64,000 nt of DNA from WTJD01 sp964225175 (GTDB lineage Bacteria; Pseudomonadota; Gammaproteobacteria; Xanthomonadales; SZUA-36), in NCBI GenBank assembly GCA_964225175.1, contig CAXQNK010000103.1:1-64000 (forward strand), read 5' to 3'. The translations under genes were made by a program, and so were the position numbers. Below the pieces are notes generated by a model. The model did not search any database and was not told where the DNA came from. It was given only the letters and a program-made list of their open reading frames with translations. Below are positions 52,350 to 61,791 of the stretch, piece after piece; position 1 is the stretch's first letter, and each line of letters opens with the position of its first letter.

Positions 52350-54082
52350 TGAATAGCAGCGCCTCTGAGAACGTCCTGCCGACCCTGCGTCCGGCGAACG
52401 AGGTGATGGATCTGGCCAGGCTGGGTCGACAATTTCCCACCCGCCTGAGTTTCATGCGCGTCCTGATCCGGAATATGTGCCAACAACAGTGGCACATCGA
52501 GCGGGAGTTTTTTGAACTGGATGCCCGGGGTGCCGGCTGCTCGGTGTACCGAATTGATGCGCCCGCACGGAGCTATCGCATGGTGCTTTTCGCAGAGGAT
52601 CTGGATCCGGCTCGGCGATCTGACCGCGTCATTGCTGATGCATGGGACGTCACAGGAGCCCTGTGTTTCGGGCCGGTAGATGCCAAACGCCGGAAATTCC
52701 TGTCTGAGAATGTCCCCAGGCAGGAGGCGGGCAGACTGGATTCGGACTGTATCGTGCTCACCCGCGCGAATCGCAGCAGCCGACAGTTTGCGCGAGTGGT
52801 CGATGCATTGGCTGCAGGCCGACAGCCTTCGCTCGCCGAAATCCTGGAAGTGGGCTACCTGTTGAGGACGACAGCCGTCTATGGAAGCGGGAAATTTGGC
52901 ATGTCTGACTGGGCCAGCGTGCGGGAAAACCATCCGGACCTGTCACGTCCATTCGCGGCAGAGATGCTGGCATGTTTCATGTTGCGCCAGTTCAGTTTTG
53001 ACCAGGTGGAATGGCTGGCGCAGATCGCCAGGCCGGAAAGCGCCTGCAATCTGGATCCGGGGATCAAAAGAGGCCTCGGCATCGGCAATGCGACAGGTCT
53101 CGGGATGGCACCCTTCCTGGTGAGGCATCCGCTGCTGATCGGGCGTTGGATACTGCAGCGAGAACGAGCGCTCGCGATCGTGTTGGCCGATACCGCGCCC
53201 GGCGCGGATCGGGTCCGAACCGTGCTTGCTGTCCTGAAGCGCGCCGCGATTCATCTTGACCAGGTGAGAATCGGGGACCCGGAGCAGACGCAAGTGAACC
53301 GGGAAACCCGGAACGCACTGATTGAACTGCGCGATTGGCTGGCCGTCCAGGGTGATTTACCTGACTGGCACGGTGTCACGCGTCACGCGCAGCGCACGGG
53401 GAATTTGGAGTCGCGCCAGGTCCTGGAATCGGCGCTGATAGAGGCCTATGGTGACAGGGTCGATCACCTTGCCGATGACATGGTGGTCGATGAGACATAC
53501 CCGCTGCTCTCCACCATGCGCGGTGAAGATTTATTTAAGCTGATCGAGGATCACTACGGCTGGGCCTTGCGCCTGGATTTCGAGCAGCCCGACTCGCAGG
53601 CCTTTTTCTGGTACCGCTCCGAGGAGAAAATGGAGCCGCGCCTGGGCCGCCGCGGAGTTGACCCCGGCGAGGACAGGGAAATGCAAATCGGCATCGCGCT
53701 GGAAATCGTCAAGTGCCATCGGGCCTTGCGGCGAATGCTGGACAGTTCGCCTGAGATCAGTACCGCTGAGTTTGTACTCAGGCATCCGGAATGTCGCTAC
53801 ATCGTCAGGCGGATGCAGACCCTGGCCGAGGTGCCGTTCGGGGAGATTCAGGCCAACCTCCTCGACGCCACGATGCGCCCCATCGATCTGCTGCGTTGCA
53901 AACTGGCCTTTATGGGCGTCACCAAATTTGATCCGCGATCTTCATTGTGGCTGCGCAATACGATGTTTCAGGGGGCCCCATTGATTGAGGATCTTCATCC
54001 TGACACGTCGGATGACTGGAGTTTTCCGATCCTGCATGAGGGCGAAACCCCGAGCGAGCCTTGCTTTGCAGTGTGCGCCTAA
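52346..54082 (+). CDS. Unknown 578-residue protein in betaine-carrier operon
   Basis: I do not recognise this protein. It is 578 residues, soluble, with no signal peptide and no long hydrophobic segment. Visible features are LSFMRVLIRNMCQQQWHIE near the N-terminus, VYGSGKFGMSDWASV near residue 180, a glycine-rich GLGIGNATGLGMAPFLVRHP near residue 245, FWYRSEEKMEPRLGRRGV near residue 417, and a long C-terminal helical part. None matches a catalytic motif I know. It begins inside the M19 stop as ATGA and overlaps the next gene, so it is an obligate member of the operon. It may be one half of a two-subunit enzyme with its neighbour (inference). Confidence 0.75.
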   Translation: MMNSSASENVLPTLRPANEVMDLARLGRQFPTRLSFMRVLIRNMCQQQWHIEREFFELDARGAGCSVYRIDAPARSYRMVLFAEDLDPARRSDRVIADAWDVTGALCFGPVDAKRRKFLSENVPRQEAGRLDSDCIVLTRANRSSRQFARVVDALAAGRQPSLAEILEVGYLLRTTAVYGSGKFGMSDWASVRENHPDLSRPFAAEMLACFMLRQFSFDQVEWLAQIARPESACNLDPGIKRGLGIGNATGLGMAPFLVRHPLLIGRWILQRERALAIVLADTAPGADRVRTVLAVLKRAAIHLDQVRIGDPEQTQVNRETRNALIELRDWLAVQGDLPDWHGVTRHAQRTGNLESRQVLESALIEAYGDRVDHLADDMVVDETYPLLSTMRGEDLFKLIEDHYGWALRLDFEQPDSQAFFWYRSEEKMEPRLGRRGVDPGEDREMQIGIALEIVKCHRALRRMLDSSPEISTAEFVLRHPECRYIVRRMQTLAEVPFGEIQANLLDATMRPIDLLRCKLAFMGVTKFDPRSSLWLRNTMFQGAPLIEDLHPDTSDDWSFPILHEGETPSEPCFAVCA

Positions 54083-54785
54083 TGAGTTGCTTGCACTGCT
54101 GAACCGGGCGATAGAGGCTCGCCATCGAAATTCACTGGATTTCGACGCACTGGCGGGCAACGTGGTGGAACTGGAGTTCCTGGGTTTTTCGGGGGTCCGT
54201 TTTCTGTTGGAAGAGTTGCAGGATGACCGGGTTTACGAGCCACATCCCGGACTTCGGCTGCATTGCGCCGGCGGCGTATGGACTGCGCCGAGCGCCGGTG
54301 TGAGTCTGCTGCTTCATGCCCTGGTACTGATCGATCAGGCTTTGTGGCTTGCGAACCAGCACGGCGCATTGCGATTCCGGTTTAGCGGAGCCAGCCACGC
54401 CCCGGCACTGGCAGCGGAATTTGTTCGGGCTAAGCAGGAATCATGGGCGATGGAATTGAGATGGCCTGACCCCGGTGGCGGTGGTCAGTGGCTCATGAAG
54501 GCGGGCGCGCGCGGAGCAGAGCCCGGGCTGTGGCTTGCCGAGGCGAGCGAGGATGGCGACGGGGACGTTCTGTTCACATTGACAGAGGCTGGTCATTCTT
54601 CTGCAACTTCGGTGCCGGGTGGGTTCAAGATCTTGCGTGGTCCGGCGGAGTTCGCATCCTCGAGACAAGCGTCACTTGCAGGTGGCCTGTCGATTGCAGA
54701 GTCTGAGTGGGAGGAATTGATGCGCCTGGGCGAGGGAGTGTTGGTGGAGAGCAGTGAAGCTTCGAGACGAGGAGCAGGAGAATGA
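54036..54785 (+). CDS. Unknown protein, possible DUF3726-like, coupled to BCCT genes
   Basis: A protein of about 249 residues if it starts at ATG 54036; TTG starts at 54066 or 54087 would shorten it slightly. The frame overlaps the end of the 578-residue gene. The first part is helical (ALLNRAIEARHRNSLDFDAL, then ELEFLGFSGVRFLLEELQ), followed by beta-rich stretches (SAGVSLLLHALVLIDQALWL, GALRFRFSGA). The outline reminds me of DUF3726 proteins near amino acid catabolic genes, but that is a weak memory and not a firm call. Its stop overlaps the BCCT start as ATGA. Function unknown. Confidence 0.6.
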   Translation: MRAKPRASLALQCAPNELLALLNRAIEARHRNSLDFDALAGNVVELEFLGFSGVRFLLEELQDDRVYEPHPGLRLHCAGGVWTAPSAGVSLLLHALVLIDQALWLANQHGALRFRFSGASHAPALAAEFVRAKQESWAMELRWPDPGGGGQWLMKAGARGAEPGLWLAEASEDGDGDVLFTLTEAGHSSATSVPGGFKILRGPAEFASSRQASLAGGLSIAESEWEELMRLGEGVLVESSEASRRGAGE

Positions 54786-56350
54786 GGGAAAACCATATCC
54801 CCGAAACAAACAGGGATGCTCGTGGCTCGCCGGCCAGCAGCGCCCACAGTACCGTGGCATGGTTGACCTTTATATTCAGCGGCGGTTTTCTGAGTATTTT
54901 CGTGGTCACGGCAGTCGTAGACCTGGATTTTCTGACCCAGGTCGTCAATAACGGTTTCGCCTGGTCGATAGAGTGGTTCGGGGCCTATTGGCAACTGCTG
55001 CTGCTCGCGACGTTCGTGATCGGTCTCGCCATTGCGCTTTCACCATACGGACGGGCCCGGCTGGGCGACCTGCCGATGCCGGACAATCACCGACTCAAAT
55101 GGCTGGCGATGATCATGTGCACCCTGCTTGCAGGCGGCGGAGTGTTTTTTGCCGCAGCCGAGCCGATTGCTCATTACCTGTACCCACCGCCCCTGTTTGA
55201 TCTGTCCACCCCCAGTGAATCCGCAGTGCATGCCGCGCTGGCCCAGAGTTTCATGCATTGGGGCTTCCTCAGCTGGGCCATCCTGGGTTCATTGACCACG
55301 ATTATTTTCATGTACCTGCATTATGAGAAAGGGCTGCCGATGAAGCCCAGGGCCTTGCTCTATCCGCTGTTGGGACGGAAATTGATCGAAGGGTGGATCG
55401 GGGATGTTGCCGATGCGGTGTGCATTATCGCGGTGGTCGCGGGTACAGTGGGTCCTATCGGTTTCCTCGGCGCGCAGGTGAGTTATGGACTGGAAGACCT
55501 GTTCGGTGTGCCAGACAAATTATCCACGCAACTCTTGATCATCCTGGGCCTCGTGGCCCTCTACACGACCTCCACGGTATCCGGCATCAGGCGAGGGATA
55601 CAGCTGTTGAGTGTTTTCAATATTACTCTTGCCATTGCCTTGATGGTTTTCATCCTGACGCTGGGTCCCACGCGCTTCCTGTTGGAGAGCTACCTGTCCT
55701 CCGGAGGCGTTCACCTGGCGCACTTTCTCGACATGGCAACGTTCAGGGAGGATCAGGACTGGCTGGGTCAGTGGACCCTGTTCTTCTGGGGCTGGTTCCT
55801 GGGCTATGGTCCCATGATGGCCATGTTCATCGCCCGCATTTCCAATGGGCGCAGTATTCGCGAGGTGATTCTCAGCCTCTCCGTGCTCGCTCCAATCGTC
55901 ACCAGTTTCTGGTTTACCATTCTTGGCGGCACCGGGCTCGCGCTCGAGACGGCGAGTCCAGGGGTGATATCCGGACCGTTTGCAGGGTTTAACATGCCGG
56001 GCGCGCTGCTGGCGATTACGCAACAACTGCCCATGGGGTTCATGATCTCACTCCTGTTTCTCATCCTGACCACCGTGTTTGTGGCGACCACCAGTGACTC
56101 GATGACCTACACCATCTCCATGGTCATGTGCGGCAGCGATTCGCCTCCCAGGCCGATGCGCGTATTCTGGGGACTGATCATGGGCGCGCTGGCAGCAGTG
56201 CTCCTCACCCTGGGAGGGGGCACCATCACTGCCCTGCAGTACTTCATCATCATTACCGCCGTGCCAGTGTCTTTGCTGTTGCTGCCCTCATTGTGGGTCG
56301 CACCGATGTTGGCGCGTCGGCTCGCCATTGCCCAAGGGGTCAGTCAATGA
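54782..56350 (+). CDS. Divergent BCCT family transporter
   Basis: A 522-residue carrier with about 12 membrane helices. Its BCCT fold is clear from LYHYEKGLPMKPRALLYPLL-like and FIARISNGRSIREV stretches, but the substrate-binding motifs are changed. The unwound first-helix motif reads LLAGGGVFFAAAEP in place of a G-M/I-G-x-G stretch, and the aromatic-box helix is FWGWFLGYGPMMAMF where the other two copies read YW-A/G-WWI. This suggests a substrate or ion coupling unlike glycine betaine (inference). It overlaps both neighbouring genes by 4 bases. Confidence 0.85.
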   Translation: MRENHIPETNRDARGSPASSAHSTVAWLTFIFSGGFLSIFVVTAVVDLDFLTQVVNNGFAWSIEWFGAYWQLLLLATFVIGLAIALSPYGRARLGDLPMPDNHRLKWLAMIMCTLLAGGGVFFAAAEPIAHYLYPPPLFDLSTPSESAVHAALAQSFMHWGFLSWAILGSLTTIIFMYLHYEKGLPMKPRALLYPLLGRKLIEGWIGDVADAVCIIAVVAGTVGPIGFLGAQVSYGLEDLFGVPDKLSTQLLIILGLVALYTTSTVSGIRRGIQLLSVFNITLAIALMVFILTLGPTRFLLESYLSSGGVHLAHFLDMATFREDQDWLGQWTLFFWGWFLGYGPMMAMFIARISNGRSIREVILSLSVLAPIVTSFWFTILGGTGLALETASPGVISGPFAGFNMPGALLAITQQLPMGFMISLLFLILTTVFVATTSDSMTYTISMVMCGSDSPPRPMRVFWGLIMGALAAVLLTLGGGTITALQYFIIITAVPVSLLLLPSLWVAPMLARRLAIAQGVSQ

Positions 56351-57903
56351 GTGACCTATCCAGCAAGGAGCGTCTTGCAAAATTGGTGCTGGCGCTGGGT
56401 TCAACAATGCTCGCGGCGGTTATTGTGGCCATGGTCTACCTGCGGCCGGAGATAGCGGACCAGCTGCGCCTTTGGCAGCAGGAAATCGTGGCCCGTTTCT
56501 TTGCCCACTGGATGATCTGGGGTATTTCGGCGATGACGCTGTTTTGCCTGCTCCTTGCCTTCAGCCCCTTCGGAAGCATTCGGCTTGGTCGGGATGATGA
56601 GACACCGGAGTACAGTAATTTTTCCTGGTTTGCGATGTTGTTCAGTGCGGGTATCGGTACGGGCATCCTGTTCTGGGGAGTGGCCGAGCCGATGTATCAC
56701 ATCCAGGGTAACCCATTTATCGAGATGGAGGGTGTCGAACCGCTCAGCGAGCAGGCGGGTCGAATGGCGCTGAGAATCACTCTTTTCCACTGGGGTTTGC
56801 ACGGCTGGGCGGCCTACATCAGCGTAGGCCTGTGTCTCGCCTACTTCTGTTATCGAAAAGGGCTTCCGCTGACCGTGCGATCGGCACTTCACCCCCTCAT
56901 TGGCGATCGGATCTACGGGCCTGCCGGCCTGGCGATCGACTTGCTGGCCATTTTTGCCACCCTGTTCGGGATTACCATTTCCCTTGGCCTGGGTGCCTCA
57001 CAAATTGCGAGCGGACTGAACTACCTGTTCGATGTCAGCGCATCGAATCAATTGAAACTGGGCCTGATACTGCTGGTCTCGGTCATCGCCATTGTCTCCG
57101 CCGTTCTTGGTGTGAGCCGTGGCATCCGCCGCTTGAGCGAAGTGAATATCTGGCTCAGCGTTTTGGTGCTGGGGGCTCTGCTGGCCATTGGCCCTACCAT
57201 CTACATCCTCAAGCTTTTCGTGACTGAAACCTTTCAGTACTTCTACCGCTTCATTCCCATGGGCCTATGGGTTGATCCGGAGCCGGTCGGCAGCTGGCAA
57301 AGCAGTTGGACCCTGTTTTACTGGGGTTGGTGGATTGCCTGGGGTCCGTTTGTTGGCATGTTCATCGCACGGGTTTCGCGTGGACGAACGATCCGGCAGT
57401 TCGTGTTCGGCGCATTGCTGGCGCCCGTACTGGCCAGTTTCTTCTGGCTGAGCGTGTTTGGGGGCCTCGCGCTTGACCTGCAGTTGTTTCGCTCCGCAGA
57501 CCTCATTACCTCGGTGAATGCGGACATGTCCCGGGCCTTGTTTACCACCTATGACCTGCTCGATTTAGGAGTTGTGAGTTGGCTGTTCGGGCTTGTAACC
57601 ACGCTCCTGATCGTGAGTTGGTTTGTCACTTCCTCGGACTCGGGAACCCTGGTGATCTGCACCATCATTTCGCTGGGCAAAGGTCGGCCAAGCAACTGGC
57701 TCAGGGTCGTTTGGGGCTTGATGATTGGCTTTGTCGCGGGGCTATTGCTCATAGCGGGCGGGCTGTCCGCACTGCAGGCGGCGAGCACCATTGTCGCGGT
57801 ACCTTTTGCCGGGGCCATATTCCTGATGATGATCGGCCTGATCCTGTCGCTATGGCGCACAGAACGGGCATCGCTCAGGCGCGCCGAGGATCACGGCGAC
57901 TGA
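56347..57903 (+). CDS. BCCT family transporter
   Basis: A 518-residue symporter with the ordinary BCCT motifs: FSAGIGTGILFWGVAEP and YWGWWIAWGPFVGMF followed by IARVSRGRTIRQF. It should import a trimethylammonium or dimethylammonium compound. The ATG at 56347 overlaps the preceding stop; the frame's upstream extension to 56128 is rejected. It is the last gene of the operon and lies 30 bp from the end of the convergent VOC gene. Its pairing with the unlike BCCT upstream could mean two substrates or a heteromeric carrier. Confidence 0.9.
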   Translation: MSDLSSKERLAKLVLALGSTMLAAVIVAMVYLRPEIADQLRLWQQEIVARFFAHWMIWGISAMTLFCLLLAFSPFGSIRLGRDDETPEYSNFSWFAMLFSAGIGTGILFWGVAEPMYHIQGNPFIEMEGVEPLSEQAGRMALRITLFHWGLHGWAAYISVGLCLAYFCYRKGLPLTVRSALHPLIGDRIYGPAGLAIDLLAIFATLFGITISLGLGASQIASGLNYLFDVSASNQLKLGLILLVSVIAIVSAVLGVSRGIRRLSEVNIWLSVLVLGALLAIGPTIYILKLFVTETFQYFYRFIPMGLWVDPEPVGSWQSSWTLFYWGWWIAWGPFVGMFIARVSRGRTIRQFVFGALLAPVLASFFWLSVFGGLALDLQLFRSADLITSVNADMSRALFTTYDLLDLGVVSWLFGLVTTLLIVSWFVTSSDSGTLVICTIISLGKGRPSNWLRVVWGLMIGFVAGLLLIAGGLSALQAASTIVAVPFAGAIFLMMIGLILSLWRTERASLRRAEDHGD

Positions 57904-57932
57904 CCGCTGGCTCACCCGGACGGGCGCGGGTT

Positions 57933-58499
57933 TCAGTCCTTGGTTGGGATGTCGTCGAGGACGTGGTTGAGTTCAACCAGGAATCCATCAGCGTCGTAAA
58001 AGCGGCTGACATTCACTCGGATGACACCCTCGCCGTCGTAGGACGGATATTCAGTATACGTGGGCGGATTAATGACCTCGATGCCTGGCGAGGCCGCCAC
58101 CGATGGCCAGATACTGTCCAGCCGGGTCGTATTGAATAACACGACAGCGTGCCCGGGCGAGAAACCTTCTCGGACCACGGGTTTTTCATGCGAAGGATGG
58201 TCTGGATTATTGTGCTCATAGTCCACCAGGCCAAGTACGCCAATGTAATCGTCCGAGGCTTTCAGAAATACAAGGCGAATTTCCTGTTGCCGATCTTCTG
58301 TCTTGTGGGGGCGACGGATGACCTGATCATAAATCACGGTCATGCCAATGGCGTCACGATATAGCGCCAGCGCGCGATTCACATCGCGCACGATCAGTGT
58401 CTGCCGCCGCAGTACCAGGGAATCGTCGGTTTCTTTTTCCGGGGGCAGGTCGCCTGTTGCGATATTCATGGATGCCATCAGGATCAGGGAATTCATCAT
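57933..58499 (-). CDS. VOC family protein
   Basis: A 188-residue vicinal-oxygen-chelate-fold protein. The first unit is RRQTLIVRDVNRALALYRDA with GMTVIYDQ, the second opens FSPGHAVVLFNTTRLDSIW. The metal site is not clearly complete: only the C-terminal Glu in GFLVELNHV is an obvious ligand. The start is set by a GAAGGAG site 8 bases before the ATG at 58499. The N-terminus is mildly hydrophobic but not a convincing signal peptide. Substrate unknown. Confidence 0.72.
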   Translation of the reverse strand: MMNSLILMASMNIATGDLPPEKETDDSLVLRRQTLIVRDVNRALALYRDAIGMTVIYDQVIRRPHKTEDRQQEIRLVFLKASDDYIGVLGLVDYEHNNPDHPSHEKPVVREGFSPGHAVVLFNTTRLDSIWPSVAASPGIEVINPPTYTEYPSYDGEGVIRVNVSRFYDADGFLVELNHVLDDIPTKD

Positions 58500-59514
58500 C
58501 TAAATCGCTCCTTCTTTCTTTTAGTGGAACAAATGCGCTTTTCTCGCCGGTTGATTTGACTCCAAGCCTCGCTGACCCGGGTCGGTCACCAACTTTTCAC
58601 TGCTGGCAGGGTACTAGGAATTACAAACCCTGACTACTTTCGGTTCGGGTGATCTGAGACTCATATGGGGGGTCACGTGATCTACTTTTTTTTGTTTTTT
58701 TGCAGTTTTCTACTCGCGGTTTTCATCGTCCTGCTGCATCGGGCCGTCAGTCAGGCCATGCTCTTTGGTCACGCAAATGCAGAAGGTCGCCGCGCAGGGC
58801 GCTCTCCAAACAAAGAAAGTCGGCTGTCCTGGCTGGAGAGCGGAAGGTCTGCGCTCAATGGTTTTCTGGATGGCCGCTCCGGGTATAAAAATGTACAGCT
58901 TCGGGGTAGGAGCGATTTACAAAAACCCTGGGGTTGGTAATTCTTGCCGCAACTGAGCGGACGGCGCGTTCGCCTTCGGTCGAGCGCACCATTCCAGCAT
59001 GTTCAAAGCCAGTAGCCTGCTCTGAGTGAGATCATTCCGGCGCCCGGAAGCGCTCAACCCGCAGAATCAGACCAAGGTCTGGGTATTCGAAAGTCGAGGT
59101 GTGGACCGGTCAGCCTCGATGGCGGATGCAATCTCGAGTTGAAAAAACAGGGGGCAAGGTTGCTCCCTTTCGAGCCGCTTAACGGGGCGCTCAATTGCCC
59201 CGCGCTGCGGCGAGTGGCGAGTTCGATAATTTATGTCCTGAATGATGGTCAGGTGCTTCCCCATCCGGGCGGGCGATGATCCCACCGCCCTGTTGCCGCT
59301 GCATACGGTCAACCTCTTTTACCCATAATTACTCCGATCGCAGAAAATAGTTGGTGCAGTCATGTTTGCCCGGGCGTTTGATCCCCGGCGGATTGGCTCT
59401 CAGCGAATACCAAGCCGGCGCCATTGACATGGACGCCAGCCTGCGAGGGCACAGTTGCCGAGAGGGGAGGCCACCGGGCGCATGACGCGCCCAGTGGCAT
59501 TGCCTTGATCAGGC
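58500..59514. other. 1-kb region with no convincing gene
   Basis: Between the VOC gene and the IorB end I see no supported gene. One frame at 58665-58940 could encode a single-span membrane peptide, but its T-rich codons and lack of a clear ribosome site leave it doubtful. The promoter of the VOC gene must lie at the left end. The hairpin at 59471 is near the right end. Confidence 0.5.
59471..59497. terminator. Possible terminator hairpin after iorB
   Basis: Eleven-base arms with one mismatch (59471-59481 with 59487-59497) and an ATGAC loop lie just beyond the minus-strand iorB stop. There is no T-run, so this is tentative. Confidence 0.35.
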
Positions 59515-61791
59515 TTAAGCCTCCAGTTTGATGGGCAGGTCCCTGATGCGTTGCCCAGAGGCTGCGTAGACCGCATTTCCGATGGCGGGCGGTACCGCGA
59601 TAAGCGGCGGTTCTCCCATGCCGGTGGGAAATTGATCGCTGTCCATGAATTTCAGATCCATCTCGGGCACGTCTTTCATCCGTAAAGGCATGTAGCTGTC
59701 GAGGTTCTGGTCGCGCACCTGCCCCTTCTCAATTTTCGTACCCTCATGCAGGGCCAGGCTGACACCCCATAATGTGGCGCCCTCGGCTTGTGCGAGTGCA
59801 CCGTCAGGATGAATGACCGTGCCGCAGTCTATGGTCTGCCAGAGTTTTACGAGACGGATGCTTTGCGTCTCCAGATCGACTGCGACGTGGGCCACGCAAG
59901 CGGTCCATGTGGGCATGTTGCGCTCCTGTCCATGACTGACGGCCACGCCCATTCCCTCACCTGCAGGCAATTCCCGTCCCCAGCCAGAACGATCGCGGAC
60001 ATCTCTCAGAGCTGCCGCCAATCGAGTGGCGCCCCCCACGGAGTTGGGCGAGGAGCCGCTGTTCTTGCCCGCACCATCGAGCATGGCCAGGCGAAACTCG
60101 ACAGGATCCTTGCCCTGGATTTCAGCGATTTCATCCATGAACGATTCGACGCTCCATCCAATCCAGCCTGATCCGACAGCCCTCAACCAACCTGGCAGGA
60201 ATGTTTGCTGCGCCAGGTCGTTGTTGATGGCTCGGACCCGGTGGCAGGGCAAGGTGTACCAGTGATCGGAACCGCTAATGGAGAAAGGATCAAACTTGCC
60301 ATTTCCATCGACGCCTTCGGGCATGAAACCGGGCGCCAATGCCAGTGTTGGCCAGCCGGCTGCGGCCGCATGCTCAATCCCCGTAAGTTCACCCTCTGCA
60401 TCGAAGTGGGCATCCAAACGGGAAACAGACGCAGAACGAACGCAATCAAATTGGCTGTCCTGCGCTCGCGCGAACACCAGCTTCACCGGTTTGCCCAATT
60501 CTTTGGCGGCGAGTGCCGCTGGGATCATCTGGTCGCCAAACAGGCGTCGCCCAAAGCCACCCCCCAGGTAATACTGGTGAATGATGATGTCTGCCTCTTC
60601 CATTTCCAGGGTTTTTGCAAGCACGGGCAGAATCAGTGACTGCCATTGGTTACCTGCATGGATATGGCACTGGCCGTCCCTGAACTCCACCAGGGCATTT
60701 TGCGGTTCCAGTGTGAAATGCAGCGCCGTGGCCGTGGTGTAGGAGGCCGTATGACTGCGCTCCGCCTCTTCGCGGACCGCCGCGATATCGCCATCATCGA
60801 CCACGAGGACTCCAGCCGCCTTGTCGGCCGTCAGTGCCTCGCCGTGCGCAATGATGTCCGCCTCGCCAATCTCGGCCGTCGGGCCGGCTTGCCACTCGAT
60901 ATTGACCAGCTCGGCGGCTTTCATCGCTGCAGGAAAACTCTCGGCGATGACGACAGCCCAGCCTTGTGCAAATCCCGAGGGGTCGGCCAGGGTAAGCGTC
61001 TGCTGATAGCCGGAGACGGCTCTGGCAGCTGAATCGTCGACTGATGTGATTTCGCTTCCGTATCGGGTGGGCGGAATCAAGGGGTAGGCATACACCATGC
61101 CCGGTAGTTCCGCATCCAATCCGTATTCGGCGGTGCCCCTCGATTTCTCTGGAACATCCAGTGCCTTAAACGACTGGCCCAGCAATGTACGGTCGCCGGC
61201 AGGTTTGAGCGGCATTGCTGCAAGTTCTTCCTCCGAGAAGCTGCGGCTCACGTCACCCTGGCGAACGATGTCTGCAAAACTGAGCGCTTGGTCGCCGCTC
61301 CTGACCATGCTGTCTGCAACCGTGCAGGATGCAGGATCAACCCCAAGCAGCGCAGCGCCGGCGTCTCTGAGTATCATTCGGCCCGCAGCGCCGGCTTGTG
61401 ACAGCATCTGGAAGGACGTGAAAACAGACCAGGATCCTCCGGTCACCATGAAGCCCCAACGCGGGTCGGAATCCACGTGGTCAATGGCAATATCGTTCCA
61501 GTCAGCACCCAGTTCCTCCGCAACGATTCGTGCGAGGGCTGTGCCGACATGCTGGCCCATTTCGGCCTTGGTGATGTTGACAAGGATTTTTCCGTCCCCA
61601 TCGATTTCGAACCAGATGGTTGGCGCAAAGGATTGGCTGACGCCTGTATCGGCGATCTCGGTGACCACGGCATCCTGGGAGCAACCGGGCAGGACAACGC
61701 CGAGGCCCATCACCAATCCGCCGCCCGCGGTGCCGGCGAGAAATGAACGACGGCTCATGTGCATTCGGGCATTGAGTTCTTTCAGTTTCAT
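59515..61791 (-). CDS. iorB: Tat-exported molybdenum hydroxylase large subunit (IorB-like)
   Basis: A 758-residue molybdopterin subunit of the isoquinoline 1-oxidoreductase/xanthine dehydrogenase family. The twin-arginine signal SRRSFLAGTAGGGLVMGLG is followed by LPGC, a possible lipobox. The molybdopterin loop is YYLGGGFGRRLFG, and the catalytic Glu lies in GMGEPPLIAVPPAIGNA. It should hydroxylate an aldehyde or N-heterocycle in the periplasm and give electrons to the small subunit. The ATG overlaps the iorA stop as ATGA. No cytochrome subunit is seen. The substrate is unknown. Confidence 0.88.
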   Translation of the reverse strand: MKLKELNARMHMSRRSFLAGTAGGGLVMGLGVVLPGCSQDAVVTEIADTGVSQSFAPTIWFEIDGDGKILVNITKAEMGQHVGTALARIVAEELGADWNDIAIDHVDSDPRWGFMVTGGSWSVFTSFQMLSQAGAAGRMILRDAGAALLGVDPASCTVADSMVRSGDQALSFADIVRQGDVSRSFSEEELAAMPLKPAGDRTLLGQSFKALDVPEKSRGTAEYGLDAELPGMVYAYPLIPPTRYGSEITSVDDSAARAVSGYQQTLTLADPSGFAQGWAVVIAESFPAAMKAAELVNIEWQAGPTAEIGEADIIAHGEALTADKAAGVLVVDDGDIAAVREEAERSHTASYTTATALHFTLEPQNALVEFRDGQCHIHAGNQWQSLILPVLAKTLEMEEADIIIHQYYLGGGFGRRLFGDQMIPAALAAKELGKPVKLVFARAQDSQFDCVRSASVSRLDAHFDAEGELTGIEHAAAAGWPTLALAPGFMPEGVDGNGKFDPFSISGSDHWYTLPCHRVRAINNDLAQQTFLPGWLRAVGSGWIGWSVESFMDEIAEIQGKDPVEFRLAMLDGAGKNSGSSPNSVGGATRLAAALRDVRDRSGWGRELPAGEGMGVAVSHGQERNMPTWTACVAHVAVDLETQSIRLVKLWQTIDCGTVIHPDGALAQAEGATLWGVSLALHEGTKIEKGQVRDQNLDSYMPLRMKDVPEMDLKFMDSDQFPTGMGEPPLIAVPPAIGNAVYAASGQRIRDLPIKLEA

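Noticed and set aside
58665..58940. Possible 91-residue single-span membrane protein
   Set aside because: The hydrophobic run could arise from T-rich DNA, the tail looks random, and no ribosome site is clear; kept only as a note.
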